Shown: positions 22,915 to 30,983 of the stretch, one piece after another
Position numbering within the stretch: position 1 is the stretch's first letter
Layout of the letters: every line of letters begins with the position of its first letter
Assembly: GCA_002381225.1 (NCBI GenBank)
Contig: DFSS01000001.1
Coordinates: 14,026-45,262 of the forward strand
Direction of reading: 5' to 3'
DNA length: 31,237 bases
Source of the DNA: Flavobacteriales bacterium UBA3431
GTDB lineage: Bacteria > Bacteroidota > Bacteroidia > Flavobacteriales > Schleiferiaceae
Program-made: the position numbers and the translations under genes
Notes under the pieces: generated by a model
The model's database searches: none
Seen by the model: the letters and a program-made list of their open reading frames with translations, nothing else
Told to the model about the DNA's origin: nothing

Positions 22915-23697
22915 TTAGCGGCTTACCGCTACACGCTGGATAGACTTCTCGCCATCCACCACGACCTCAACGAGGTAGTTGCCGTTCTCCACCAAGCTGC
23001 CGTTCGCGGCGTCCAAGTTCCAACGGATCTCGTTCTTACCAGCGAATACCGCAGCATCAAAGCTGTTCACGCGCTGACCCAAAACGTTGAATACGTTGAT
23101 GGTAGCGTTTGCAGAAGCCTTAGCTGTGAAAGCGATCGCGACAGGACCGTTTGCAGGGTTGGGGTATACCGACAAACCAGAAACGGCGGTCTCGTCTACA
23201 CTGATCGAAGCACCGCTTCCGTCACACTGGTAGCAAGCATCCCAGCAAAAACGCAATACGGTACCGTTGGCAGAAGGGACTACGATCTCACGGTTGATGT
23301 TACCAGAACCGTCGTCATTGCCACAGCCGTCTGTAGCGATCGTACAAGCGGGATCTGTGCCTTCGTTTGTGCCCCAGTTACCGTTTACAAACTTGTAGTA
23401 CGTGGTGCCACCAATAGCGGTAGAGGGGAAGGTCACCGTGATAGACCATACGCCGTTGCCTTGGTCGGTCATTGCAGAACCGGTATCCGTGGGAGACCAA
23501 TCGGCCATCGCCAAAGTACCGTTCGTAGCTGCTGCCGTGGCAAAGTTGCCGCCTACACGGAGTCCGTTTGCTGCCACTGCATTACCAGCTGCAACGTAAT
23601 CGGTTACGTCTACTTGAAACGTAACGTCCACTTGGCCATAGGCCATCACTGACGTCAAAGCCGCCAGTCCGAGAATAAGGATTTTTTTCATACTCAT
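22915..23697 (-). CDS. T9SS-sorted surface protein, probable glucan-binding
   Basis: A 260-residue exported protein (258 if the second ATG at 23691 is used, giving the cleaner signal peptide start MKKILILGLAALTSVMA). After cleavage comes a beta-rich module with VTFQVDVTDYVAAG, GVWSITVTFPS and YYKFVNGNWG, which resembles starch-binding immunoglobulin-like modules (CBM20/CBM48-like); then a cysteine cluster (FCWDACYQC), and a C-terminal type IX sorting domain with VYPNPANGPVAIAF, INVFNVLGQRV and a final EKSIQRVAVSR. Such proteins are moved across the outer membrane by T9SS and anchored or released. Position between susD and the amylase suggests a role like SusE/SusF in holding alpha-glucan at the surface; binding is inferred. 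A hairpin follows its stop. Confidence 0.85.
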   Translation of the reverse strand: MSMKKILILGLAALTSVMAYGQVDVTFQVDVTDYVAAGNAVAANGLRVGGNFATAAATNGTLAMADWSPTDTGSAMTDQGNGVWSITVTFPSTAIGGTTYYKFVNGNWGTNEGTDPACTIATDGCGNDDGSGNINREIVVPSANGTVLRFCWDACYQCDGSGASISVDETAVSGLSVYPNPANGPVAIAFTAKASANATINVFNVLGQRVNSFDAAVFAGKNEIRWNLDAANGSLVENGNYLVEVVVDGEKSIQRVAVSR

Positions 23698-23724
23698 AGT
23701 TGTGATTTGGGGTTAATGGAAGGT

Positions 23725-25287
23725 TTAGTAGCCTGGGTTTTGGGCCAGGTTTTGGTTAGAAATCAGATCCGAAGAAGGAATCGGGTACAAGTTGTAGTGT
23801 TCAGATGTAGAGATGCCAAACTGCTCACCGCCTTTAAAGGCCCAGAGGTAGGAACCGCCCGTGAATTGACCGAAGCGAATCAAGTCCGTGCGGCGGTGGC
23901 CCTCGCCATACAGCTCACGCGCGCGCTCGTCCAAAATAGTCGGCAAGTCCAAGGTGGTCACATTGTGGTCGCTGTTGCCATAGGCCCGCTCACGAACCAT
24001 GTTGAAGTAGCCTACGCCTTGTGACAGGTTGGTGCCCGTGCGCGCCGCACATTCGGCGTACATCAAGTACACATCAGCCAATCGGAACATGGGGAAATCT
24101 ATGTCTACGAAGGTGACAGGTTCGGAACCCACGGATCCGTCGCGGTTCACATTGCGCCACTTTGTAATGCCTATCCCTTCCGTGAAGGTGCCCACTGTGG
24201 TGATGGTGTCCTCCATGCCGTCCAACCATACCAGTCGGCGAGTATCCAACGTGTCGGGGAACTTGTCGTACCATGCCTTCGTGGCCCGGTTACCCTGCCA
24301 CCCAGACGTCGTACCAAAGTACGCGGGGTCCATCGTGCCCCCCATGTGGGAATGCACGAGGAACGTCGTACCGCCATAGGTGCGCGTATGTTGTCCATCA
24401 AATGTGGCCACAAAAATGAACTCCGATGAGGTATGATTGTCCGCAAAGAAGTTATGCTCATAGACGGGCTCCAAGCTATACCCTGCGTTGATGAGATCCG
24501 AGCACTCTGCCATCGCATCTGCGTAGCGATCCGTGCCGGCAAACACCTCGGCATTCAAGTACAACTTGGCACGCAATGCCTTCAATGCACCCAAATCCGC
24601 ACGGCCGTACTGGCCAGCACGAGCGGGCACCATTAACGCTTCGATGTCATTCAATTCTGCCTCGATGTAGGCGAATAGGTCCACGCGAGAAATTTGCTCA
24701 GGGTAGTACACCCCGGGGCGGTCGCTCTCATCGACAAAGGGCACATTGCCAAAGAGGTCCAAAGCGTGGTAGTAGCTCAAGGCACGGAGGTAGCGCGCTT
24801 CGGCACCCATATCCTTGATCATGGCCACTTGCTCGGGGGTAAAGTCCTTGGTATTCAACCACTCGTCCATGGTGTATCGAATGAACTCGTTGGCCAAGGC
24901 GATTTGGTAGTAGATGCGGTAGTACATCGCACTCACAAAAGACGAGTTGTCATTCCACGTCATGGTGTTGAGCTCGGGGACTCCGGGATCATTCCAGCCG
25001 CAAACGGCCTCATCGGTCGGAAGCTCTTGGAGGTTCCAATACACGCGGACATACTGGGAGAATCCCTCATCGATGCCGCCGATGTCGGGCATCCCAGCGG
25101 GGCCTTGGTTACCAGATGTGGATAAGCCCGCATAAAGCTTGGCCAACACGTTGATGTAGTTATTGGGGTCGGAGTAAACCGCATCCGCGTTCAAACCATA
25201 TTTGGGCGTCAGGTTCAAATCCTTGGCACATGACGCAGCCAAGAGCGCTGCACCGGCCAAAAGAGAAAAGAGTTTGATAGATTTCAT
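23725..25287 (-). CDS. susD: SusD/RagB-family surface glycan-binding lipoprotein
   Basis: A 520-residue outer-membrane lipoprotein that closes over the SusC barrel and binds the incoming glycan. MKSIKLFSLLAGAALLAASC gives a lipobox with C20; the residues after it (AKD) resemble a surface-export signal, but this is weak. The body shows the alpha-helical TPR-like pattern of SusD (EARYLRALSYYHALDLFGNVPFV, ALKALRAKLYLNAEVFAG, FRLADVYLMYAECAARTG) and the C-terminal ILDERARELYGEGHRRTDLIRF, which is diagnostic for the family. It directly follows susC with a 12-base gap. The alpha-glucan substrate is inferred from the adjacent GH13 enzyme. Confidence 0.95.
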   Translation of the reverse strand: MKSIKLFSLLAGAALLAASCAKDLNLTPKYGLNADAVYSDPNNYINVLAKLYAGLSTSGNQGPAGMPDIGGIDEGFSQYVRVYWNLQELPTDEAVCGWNDPGVPELNTMTWNDNSSFVSAMYYRIYYQIALANEFIRYTMDEWLNTKDFTPEQVAMIKDMGAEARYLRALSYYHALDLFGNVPFVDESDRPGVYYPEQISRVDLFAYIEAELNDIEALMVPARAGQYGRADLGALKALRAKLYLNAEVFAGTDRYADAMAECSDLINAGYSLEPVYEHNFFADNHTSSEFIFVATFDGQHTRTYGGTTFLVHSHMGGTMDPAYFGTTSGWQGNRATKAWYDKFPDTLDTRRLVWLDGMEDTITTVGTFTEGIGITKWRNVNRDGSVGSEPVTFVDIDFPMFRLADVYLMYAECAARTGTNLSQGVGYFNMVRERAYGNSDHNVTTLDLPTILDERARELYGEGHRRTDLIRFGQFTGGSYLWAFKGGEQFGISTSEHYNLYPIPSSDLISNQNLAQNPGY

Positions 25288-25299
25288 GGCGTCCGGGGA

Positions 25300-28200
25300 T
25301 TAGAGGGTAACAGTCAATTGGAGGTTGAATACGCGAGGACGGGGGTAGATCATGTTGTCAATGCCCCCGGCGATTTCGGGATCCAATCCTTTGTACTTCG
25401 TGATGACTAAAGCGTTCTGCATGGAGATATTCAAACTCGTAGCATACTTGTCTTGGTAAAGGTTGCCCAAGTTGTAGGATAGGTACAGGTTGTCCAAGCG
25501 AATGAAAGAGGCCTCTTGGATGTAATAGCTTGAGAGGTATTGGGGTGAGCGGAAGCCTGTATTCAAATAATCCGTCACTAGGTTGTTCAAGTGACGCATG
25601 GAGCCTCCCACTTCAAAGTAATTGCCGTGGTTGGACGACAAGTTATTGTACATGTACTGTCCCTGCTCCGCGCGCCAAGTCATTCCACCTGACCAACGCT
25701 TGTGCGAGAAATTAGCGTTGAATCCAAAAATCTGACGGGGTTCAGGTGTTTTTCCTGCCCAAGCCACCAAGTCGCTGGTATTGATGATGCCGTCGCCATT
25801 CTGATCCACATAGGCTTCGATGTCGTCAATCTTGCCATTGCCATTGACGTCCACTCCGTCGCTGTATTGATCCAGTGAACCGTTGCGCTCCAAGGGGCGG
25901 CCTGTTGCATCGTAGATCTGCTCATAGCTGTAGAAGGTGAACATCGGCATGCCTAGCGCATGAATTTGGATCGTGTTGCCCACGCCCCCTGCGATACCGC
26001 CCACCTGAATACCGGGTGAGGTTGTGTCCTGAACCAGTGATAGCTTGGTGATTTGGTTGCGGTTGCGTGAGGCGTTGAAGCCAATCTCAAAATTGGTCGT
26101 GGCATTGTCGACCAACACGAGGTTGACGGACGCTTCGATACCATTATTGGTCATAGAGCCCACGTTGGTCAAAACCCGATTGGAGAAATTCGTTCCCGCT
26201 GGGATGGGCACCACCCCTAAGAGGTCAAAGGTGTTTTTGCGGTAGACATCCACGCTACCGTTGATGCGGCCCTTCAACAGCCCATAGTCCAAGGCGATAT
26301 TGGTTGTGGCCGTCTTTTCCCACTGCAGGTTGTAATCGTAGGCGTCCGGGCGAAGGATGTCCACCCAGTTGTTGCCAAATTGATACTGGGCCGTGGCCGT
26401 TCCGTAGTTGTAGTTGGGGATGTAGCCGTAGTCGTTGTAGATGTCTTGCTGGCCCGTCAATCCATAGCCCATGCGCACCTTCAGGTTGCTGAAGAGCGTC
26501 TGGCCCGCAAAGAGGTCTTCTTCCAGCACGTTCCATGCCAAAGCCGCCGAGGGAAACAAGCCCCAACGCGCATCCTTTGAAAAGCGAGAGGAACCATCCG
26601 AACGCAAGGTGGCGGTTACCAAGTATTTATTGCTGATGTTGAAGTTTCCACGGCCGTAGAAGGACATCAAAGCATTCTCCGAGAAAAAGGGGTTGGGGTT
26701 AGCTGGGCTAATCGTGTCGCCTGCGGCATTAAGGCTCGCATACGATGGCGAGGATGAGCTCCAGTGCTGGAAGGAGTATCCCCCGGTCAAATCCGCATGT
26801 ACGCGGTTGCTCACTTGCTTGTTGTAATTGCCGTAGAGTTCAATCAATCGGTTCGTGCGGGTAGACTCATACTTATTCATTTCCCCCCCATTGTTGAAGT
26901 TCATGGCTGCATAGGCAGGAACGAAGGTGTTTCCGTGCGTGTAGGAGTACTCGCCCCCTACGTTCATGAAAAGGTGCAGCGCCTCGCTTGCCAAAGGCTG
27001 GTAATCAAATAAGATGTTGCCCAGAGCACGGGTATTATAGCCCACATCATCGCGCAGCATCAACAATCCCACCGGGTTGCGCGGTGAAAGGGCCGAAGGA
27101 GCTCCATTGGGCATCGTCCACTCGAAGTATCCTCCATAAGCCGTATCCCCGCTGAGGACCGGACGCGTGGGATCAAAAAAGACCGCCGTGCCGATGGCAC
27201 CCTGGTTGGCGTAGAAGTTTTCGGCCGAAATCACTTTGGCGCTCGTATTGGCCTTGAGTTTGCCGTTCATGAAAGAGGGGCTTGCATTCAAGGTGGCCGT
27301 GTAACGCTTCAGCTCTGAGCGCTTGAGCACCCCTTTTTCACGGTACATCCCCAATCCCAGGCGGTAGGGCATTTTCAACCCGCCCGTCAAGGCGATGTTG
27401 TAGTCATTCACCACCCCTGTTTGGTAGATTTCATTCTGCCAGTTGGTGACTTGGTTGGGGTCGGCGGTAGCCAACCGGGATTGCTGGGTAGACGTGCCAT
27501 TTTCGGCAATCACGTTGCGGAATTGCTCCGTAGAGAGGACGTCCACTTGGTTGGTGACATTGCGGAACGACGTGACCGCCGTAACATCGGCATGGAAGGC
27601 GCTATTGGCCGTGCCTTTTTTGGTCGTGACTAAGATAACCCCGTTGGCCGCCCGTGAACCGTAAATCGCCGTGGCGGAGGCATCCTTCAAAATAGTAAAG
27701 CTTTCAATGTCCGAAGGGTTGAGCAGTCCAAGGCCATCGGCGGGCAAGCCATCGATGACAATCAAAGGATCGTTGCTGGCATTTAAGGATGAACCGCCTC
27801 GAATGCGTATGCGGCTACCCGCACCGGGCATACCCGAATTGGAGGTGATGCGGACACCGGGAGTTTTACCCAAAATCAGGGCTTCCGGCGTCGAAAAGGC
27901 TCCCTTTTGGAAGGATTTGGCCTTGACACTCACGACCGACCCTGTCAAGTCTTTGACGTTGGACGTTCCGTAGCCAATCACCACGATGTCGTCCAGGGTT
28001 ACCGCCGATTCAACCAACGTGAAGTTGGCTGTTGCCGCAGCATTGGTCAACGTGACTGTTTTGCTTACTCCGACATAGCCCAGCATGGATGCCTTCACGG
28101 TGGCTTGGTTGGCCGAAACGGTCAAGGAATACATGCCGTTGTTGTCCGTCATGGCCGTCGTTCCAGACGCTTCATCTGAGAGCACAACGCCCGGCAACGC

Positions 28201-28308
28201 CGCGCCTGCTGCATCCTTTACGGATCCGCTAACACGTCCTTGTGCCAGGGCAGTACTAGAAAGAAAGAGGAAGGCGAGGGCGCTTCCAAGGCTGCGTTTC
28301 CAATTCAT
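25300..28308 (-). CDS. susC: SusC/RagA-family TonB-dependent outer-membrane transporter
   Basis: A 1002-residue outer-membrane barrel that imports glycan with energy from TonB. In order: signal peptide (about 1-23, ending STALAQ), a carboxypeptidase-regulatory-like domain (GRVSGSVKDAAGAALPGVVL), a TonB-box-like stretch LDDIVVIGYGT, the plug with ALILGKTPGVRI, RIRIRGGSSLNASNDPLIVI and AIYGSRAANGVILVTTKKG, and a long beta-barrel ending in RVFNLQLTVTL with the usual aromatic/hydrophobic C-terminus. Two calcium-loop-like segments (DVNGNGKIDD and DQNGDGIINTSD) occur in a late barrel loop, as in many SusC proteins. First gene of the locus. The promoter region has a -33/-7 pair and an inverted repeat upstream. 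No local regulator gene such as a LacI or SusR type is in the window. Confidence 0.96.
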   Translation of the reverse strand: MNWKRSLGSALAFLFLSSTALAQGRVSGSVKDAAGAALPGVVLSDEASGTTAMTDNNGMYSLTVSANQATVKASMLGYVGVSKTVTLTNAAATANFTLVESAVTLDDIVVIGYGTSNVKDLTGSVVSVKAKSFQKGAFSTPEALILGKTPGVRITSNSGMPGAGSRIRIRGGSSLNASNDPLIVIDGLPADGLGLLNPSDIESFTILKDASATAIYGSRAANGVILVTTKKGTANSAFHADVTAVTSFRNVTNQVDVLSTEQFRNVIAENGTSTQQSRLATADPNQVTNWQNEIYQTGVVNDYNIALTGGLKMPYRLGLGMYREKGVLKRSELKRYTATLNASPSFMNGKLKANTSAKVISAENFYANQGAIGTAVFFDPTRPVLSGDTAYGGYFEWTMPNGAPSALSPRNPVGLLMLRDDVGYNTRALGNILFDYQPLASEALHLFMNVGGEYSYTHGNTFVPAYAAMNFNNGGEMNKYESTRTNRLIELYGNYNKQVSNRVHADLTGGYSFQHWSSSSPSYASLNAAGDTISPANPNPFFSENALMSFYGRGNFNISNKYLVTATLRSDGSSRFSKDARWGLFPSAALAWNVLEEDLFAGQTLFSNLKVRMGYGLTGQQDIYNDYGYIPNYNYGTATAQYQFGNNWVDILRPDAYDYNLQWEKTATTNIALDYGLLKGRINGSVDVYRKNTFDLLGVVPIPAGTNFSNRVLTNVGSMTNNGIEASVNLVLVDNATTNFEIGFNASRNRNQITKLSLVQDTTSPGIQVGGIAGGVGNTIQIHALGMPMFTFYSYEQIYDATGRPLERNGSLDQYSDGVDVNGNGKIDDIEAYVDQNGDGIINTSDLVAWAGKTPEPRQIFGFNANFSHKRWSGGMTWRAEQGQYMYNNLSSNHGNYFEVGGSMRHLNNLVTDYLNTGFRSPQYLSSYYIQEASFIRLDNLYLSYNLGNLYQDKYATSLNISMQNALVITKYKGLDPEIAGGIDNMIYPRPRVFNLQLTVTL

Positions 28309-28326
28309 GGTTGGGATATTTTGCCC

Positions 28327-28334
28327 CTAAAATA
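28327..28334 (-). promoter_or_regulatory. -7-like element of the susC promoter
   Basis: Minus strand TATTTTAG, one base off TAnnTTTG, 18 bases before the ATG at 28308. A TTTG at 28360-28357 lies 22 bases upstream, within the 17-23-base range described for Flavobacterium -33/-7 promoters. Confidence 0.45.
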
Positions 28335-28356
28335 CATGAATATTGGATAAAGCGTA

Positions 28357-28360
28357 CAAA
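28357..28360 (-). promoter_or_regulatory. -33-like TTTG of the susC promoter
   Basis: Minus strand TTTG inside GTACTTTGTAC, a small palindromic context, at the right distance from the -7 box at 28327-28334. Confidence 0.35.
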
Positions 28361-28364
28361 GTAC

Positions 28365-28388
28365 ACTATAGTAAATTTTACCATAAGT
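28365..28388. promoter_or_regulatory. Imperfect inverted repeat upstream of the susC promoter, possible activator site
   Basis: Left arm ACTATAGTAAA and right arm TTTACCATAAGT, which is complementary to the left arm except for one substitution and one extra base, around a single central T. It lies directly upstream of the -33 element, where transcription activators usually bind. The region from 28320 to 28393 is strikingly AT-rich against its neighbours. The regulator is not known. Confidence 0.35.
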
Positions 28389-28447
28389 AAACTCTCACCC
28401 GGAAAGCGTTCACGGGTTGTCCTCAAACCAACAAGGAGGGGAGTCGT

Positions 28448-28867
28448 TTAGCCGCAGTGAGCCTCGAAGGCCCCTATCAAATTGGCTGCCAGCATATCTG
28501 CGGGGCGACCTTCAATGTGATGGCGCTCGATCATATGGACGAGTTCCCCATCCTTAAAGAGGGCCATACAGGGCGAAGAAGGAGGGAAGGGAAGCATCAA
28601 ATCGCGGGCTTTATTGACCGATTCTCGATCATTTCCAGCAAAGGCCGTCACAAGGTGATCGGGTTTCTTGCCCGCATTGGCAACAGCCATCCGAGCTCCA
28701 GGGCGGGCTGAACCTGCCGCACAACCACAGACTGAGTTGATCACCACAAAGGTCGTTCCCGCATTGTGGGTGATGGCCGTTTCCATCGCGGCCGCGTCGC
28801 GGATTTCAGTGAAGCCTGCGTCAGTCAATTCGGCGCGCATGGGAGCAATGAGGTCTTCGGGATACAT
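28448..28867 (-). CDS. BrxA/BrxB-type bacilliredoxin
   Basis: A 139-residue thioredoxin-fold protein of the YphP/YqiW family, which removes bacillithiol from S-bacillithiolated proteins in Firmicutes and is also found in Bacteroidota. Seen: MYPEDLIAPMRAELTDAGF at the start, the active-site C47-G48-C49 in VINSVCGCAAGSARP, PPSSPCMALFKDGELVHMIERHHIEGR, and a final FEAHCG. The C-G-C form rather than C-x-x-C is the family hallmark. I chose the ATG at 28867; an upstream in-frame start at 28897 would extend into unrelated sequence. A -7 box at 28916-28923 gives a leader of about 43 bases. Redox partner unknown here. Confidence 0.9.
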   Translation of the reverse strand: MYPEDLIAPMRAELTDAGFTEIRDAAAMETAITHNAGTTFVVINSVCGCAAGSARPGARMAVANAGKKPDHLVTAFAGNDRESVNKARDLMLPFPPSSPCMALFKDGELVHMIERHHIEGRPADMLAANLIGAFEAHCG

Positions 28868-28915
28868 AGTCGATTCGATTATACAGTGAACGCCCAAAGG
28901 GCACTAAGTCTTCTG

Positions 28916-28923
28916 CAAAAGTA
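28916..28923 (-). promoter_or_regulatory. -7 promoter element for the bacilliredoxin gene
   Basis: Minus strand TACTTTTG, an exact TAnnTTTG match, 48 bases before the ATG at 28867. A small GCCC-AAA-GGGC inverted repeat lies in the leader (28892-28902). Confidence 0.5.
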
Positions 28924-29001
28924 ATGCCCAAAATCCCCCCGAGACGCCGAACCCTTTGGCCACAGTTGGGTTTAACCTATGAGCCGTAAATTCATCCTCC
29001 C

Positions 29002-29751
29002 ATGCGCCGTCACATTCTTTACCTCCTTGGGCTTAGCCTGAGCTTCTTTCCTGTTTTGGGCCAAAACCCGAGTGCTTTGCTCGCCAAAGCCGAAGGGGCG
29101 GCTGTGCAACAGTCTGCGTACAGCCGCATTCAAATGAAAGCAGAACGCCCGCGCTACACCCGAGAAATGGAGCTCCGAAGCTGGAACATGGGCAATGCCT
29201 ACTCCCTGGTTCAAATTGTCTCCCCCGAGCGCGACGCGGGAATGGTGTATATGAAAGCGGACAAAGCGCTGATGACCTATTCCCCCCGGACCGGGAAAAT
29301 CATGAAGCTCCCCTCCTCCATGCTCATGCAGGGGTGGATGGGCACGGATGCACAGTTTGACAATATTCTGGGGGCTGCCTCGCTCAGTCAAGACTTTACC
29401 CACCAATACCTGGGCAAAAAAACAGTGAATGGCCAAGAATGCCATCTCATCCGATGCACACCTAAACCCAACACCCCGGTGGCCTACGACCATGTTGACG
29501 CCTACCTCAGTGTACAAAACGATACCTGGGTGCGGTTGGTGTTCTTGGACAAAAAGGGGGGCGTAAGCCAGCAGATGGACGCCCTGCACTTTAAACGTTT
29601 TGATGGAGTACTGATGCCCGATCAGATTCGCTTCACCGCCAAAGACGGCAACCAGACGACCACGCTCACGATCCTGGAGTGGCGCAAGCGCCCTGACTTA
29701 AAGGCAAGCTGGTTTAGCGAGGCCACCATGAAAAACATCGATACGCTGTAA
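29002..29751 (+). CDS. LolA-like outer-membrane lipoprotein-sorting family protein
   Basis: A 249-residue secreted protein; MRRHILYLLGLSLSFFPVLG is a clear signal peptide with cleavage before Q. The mature part is one LolA/LppX-like half-barrel: long strands such as RYTREMELRSWNMGNAYSLV, the typical SPERDAGMVYMKADKALMTY, YSPRTGKIMKLPSSMLMQGWMG, DFTHQYLGKKTVNGQECHLI and a final TTLTILEWRKRPDLKASWF. This is the COG2834 type that commonly precedes MacB/FtsX-like ABC transporter genes; it probably binds a hydrophobic ligand or lipid in the periplasm for that transporter. Only 13 bases separate it from the first permease. No good -7 box was found in the preceding 130 bases. Confidence 0.88.
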   Translation: MRRHILYLLGLSLSFFPVLGQNPSALLAKAEGAAVQQSAYSRIQMKAERPRYTREMELRSWNMGNAYSLVQIVSPERDAGMVYMKADKALMTYSPRTGKIMKLPSSMLMQGWMGTDAQFDNILGAASLSQDFTHQYLGKKTVNGQECHLIRCTPKPNTPVAYDHVDAYLSVQNDTWVRLVFLDKKGGVSQQMDALHFKRFDGVLMPDQIRFTAKDGNQTTTLTILEWRKRPDLKASWFSEATMKNIDTL

Positions 29752-29764
29752 TGCTCCAGGCCCC

Positions 29765-30982
29765 ATGTCTCTAACTACCCGTTTAGCCTGGCGAAACCTA
29801 GGCCGCAATCGACGAAGAAGTGCCATCACGGCGGCCGCGGTCGCCTTTGCCCTCTTTTTTGCGATTTTGATTCGCAGCTTGCAGCTAGGCATCTATGGCC
29901 ACATGATTCACACGGTAGTCGGTGGAATGGCCGGCTATGTTCAAGTCGCTGACAGCACCTATTGGCCCTCCCAAAATTTGGATGTGGCCATGGTCGAAGA
30001 TCCCCGCTGGCTCGAGGCCGTCACCGCCGACCCCAACGTCGCCTCCGCCACCCCGCGCCTAGCAGGCTTTACCCTCCTTAGTCATGGAAAAGAAAGCGGC
30101 GTGGCCCAATGGACAGGCGTAGACTTTACCCGGGAGGATAGGGACTTTTGGGCCACCCGACTGATGGATGGAACCTTGGACGCTCCCCGCCATGGTCCCT
30201 TCCCTGTTTGGCTAGGGCGCTACCTCGCCGAATCCCTCGACGCCCGAATTGGGGACACCCTGGTCGGCATGGGGCAAGGCTACCAAGGCTCCATGGCCAG
30301 CGATTTGATGATCGTCGCAGGGACCCTCCGCCTGGGAAATCCCGAACTCGAAAAACGCGTCGCGGTCATGCGACTTGAAGATGCCCAAGCCTACAGCGGC
30401 GCCTACGGCATGTGGGGGACGGTCATGATCACCCCCAAAAATCCGGGTGAATCCATGCGAGCGGCGGCCGACCTTTCACAGCAGCACCCCATGGACTATG
30501 CTTCATGGACCTCCTGGGAGGAGCGCATGCCCGAATTGCAGCAAGCCATTCAAGCGGATTCTGCGGGAGGCATTGTTATCCTATTTATTCTCTACGTAGT
30601 CATCTCCTTTGGGCTCTTGGGGACGATGATTATGTTGGCCAACGAGCGCCAACGGGAATTCACCATGCAAATTGCCTTGGGGGTCAAACGCCCTGTTTTG
30701 GCTGGCATGGTCTTCACCGAAGCGCTACTCATGGGCCTGCTCGGGGCCGCCGCCGGTACCGCCATGGGGCGAGGGGTCGTATACTACTTCCATGTCCGGC
30801 CACTCCGTCTCCTGGGCGACATTGCGCAAGCCATGGAGCAACAGGGGTGGGAACCCGTTCTGCCTCCCTCCATGGATTGGTCCATCACCTGGACCCATGG
30901 AGCCATTGTCCTCAGCTTGACCCTCCTTGCGAGCCTATGGCCCATCTACGTCGTGTATAAATCTCCTGCCATTCACCGCTGA
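29765..30982 (+). CDS. ABC transporter permease, FtsX/LolC-like
   Basis: A 405-residue permease of the MacB/LolC type. Four membrane segments in the expected layout: one near the N-terminus (about 18-40, AITAAAVAFALFFAILI), a large periplasmic domain (about 45-260), then three near the C-terminus (GGIVILFILYVVISFGLLGT, VFTEALLMGLLGAAAGTAMG and IVLSLTLLASLWPIYVVY). The cytoplasmic start LAWRNLGRNRRRSAIT is typical. Together with the upstream LolA-like protein and the second permease it probably exports or moves lipids or lipoproteins from the inner membrane. The ATP-binding partner is not in the window and may lie to the right. Confidence 0.9.
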   Translation: MSLTTRLAWRNLGRNRRRSAITAAAVAFALFFAILIRSLQLGIYGHMIHTVVGGMAGYVQVADSTYWPSQNLDVAMVEDPRWLEAVTADPNVASATPRLAGFTLLSHGKESGVAQWTGVDFTREDRDFWATRLMDGTLDAPRHGPFPVWLGRYLAESLDARIGDTLVGMGQGYQGSMASDLMIVAGTLRLGNPELEKRVAVMRLEDAQAYSGAYGMWGTVMITPKNPGESMRAAADLSQQHPMDYASWTSWEERMPELQQAIQADSAGGIVILFILYVVISFGLLGTMIMLANERQREFTMQIALGVKRPVLAGMVFTEALLMGLLGAAAGTAMGRGVVYYFHVRPLRLLGDIAQAMEQQGWEPVLPPSMDWSITWTHGAIVLSLTLLASLWPIYVVYKSPAIHR

Positions 30983-30983
30983 T

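Noticed and set aside
28397..28417. Possible terminator ACCCG...CGGGT after the bacilliredoxin gene
   Set aside because: Five base pairs with an 11-base loop and no T-run; could arise by chance, so not listed as a feature.
28309..28447. Hidden small gene or small RNA in the AT-rich region before susC
   Set aside because: No open frame with a credible start, and the AT-rich composition is explained by promoter and dyad elements.
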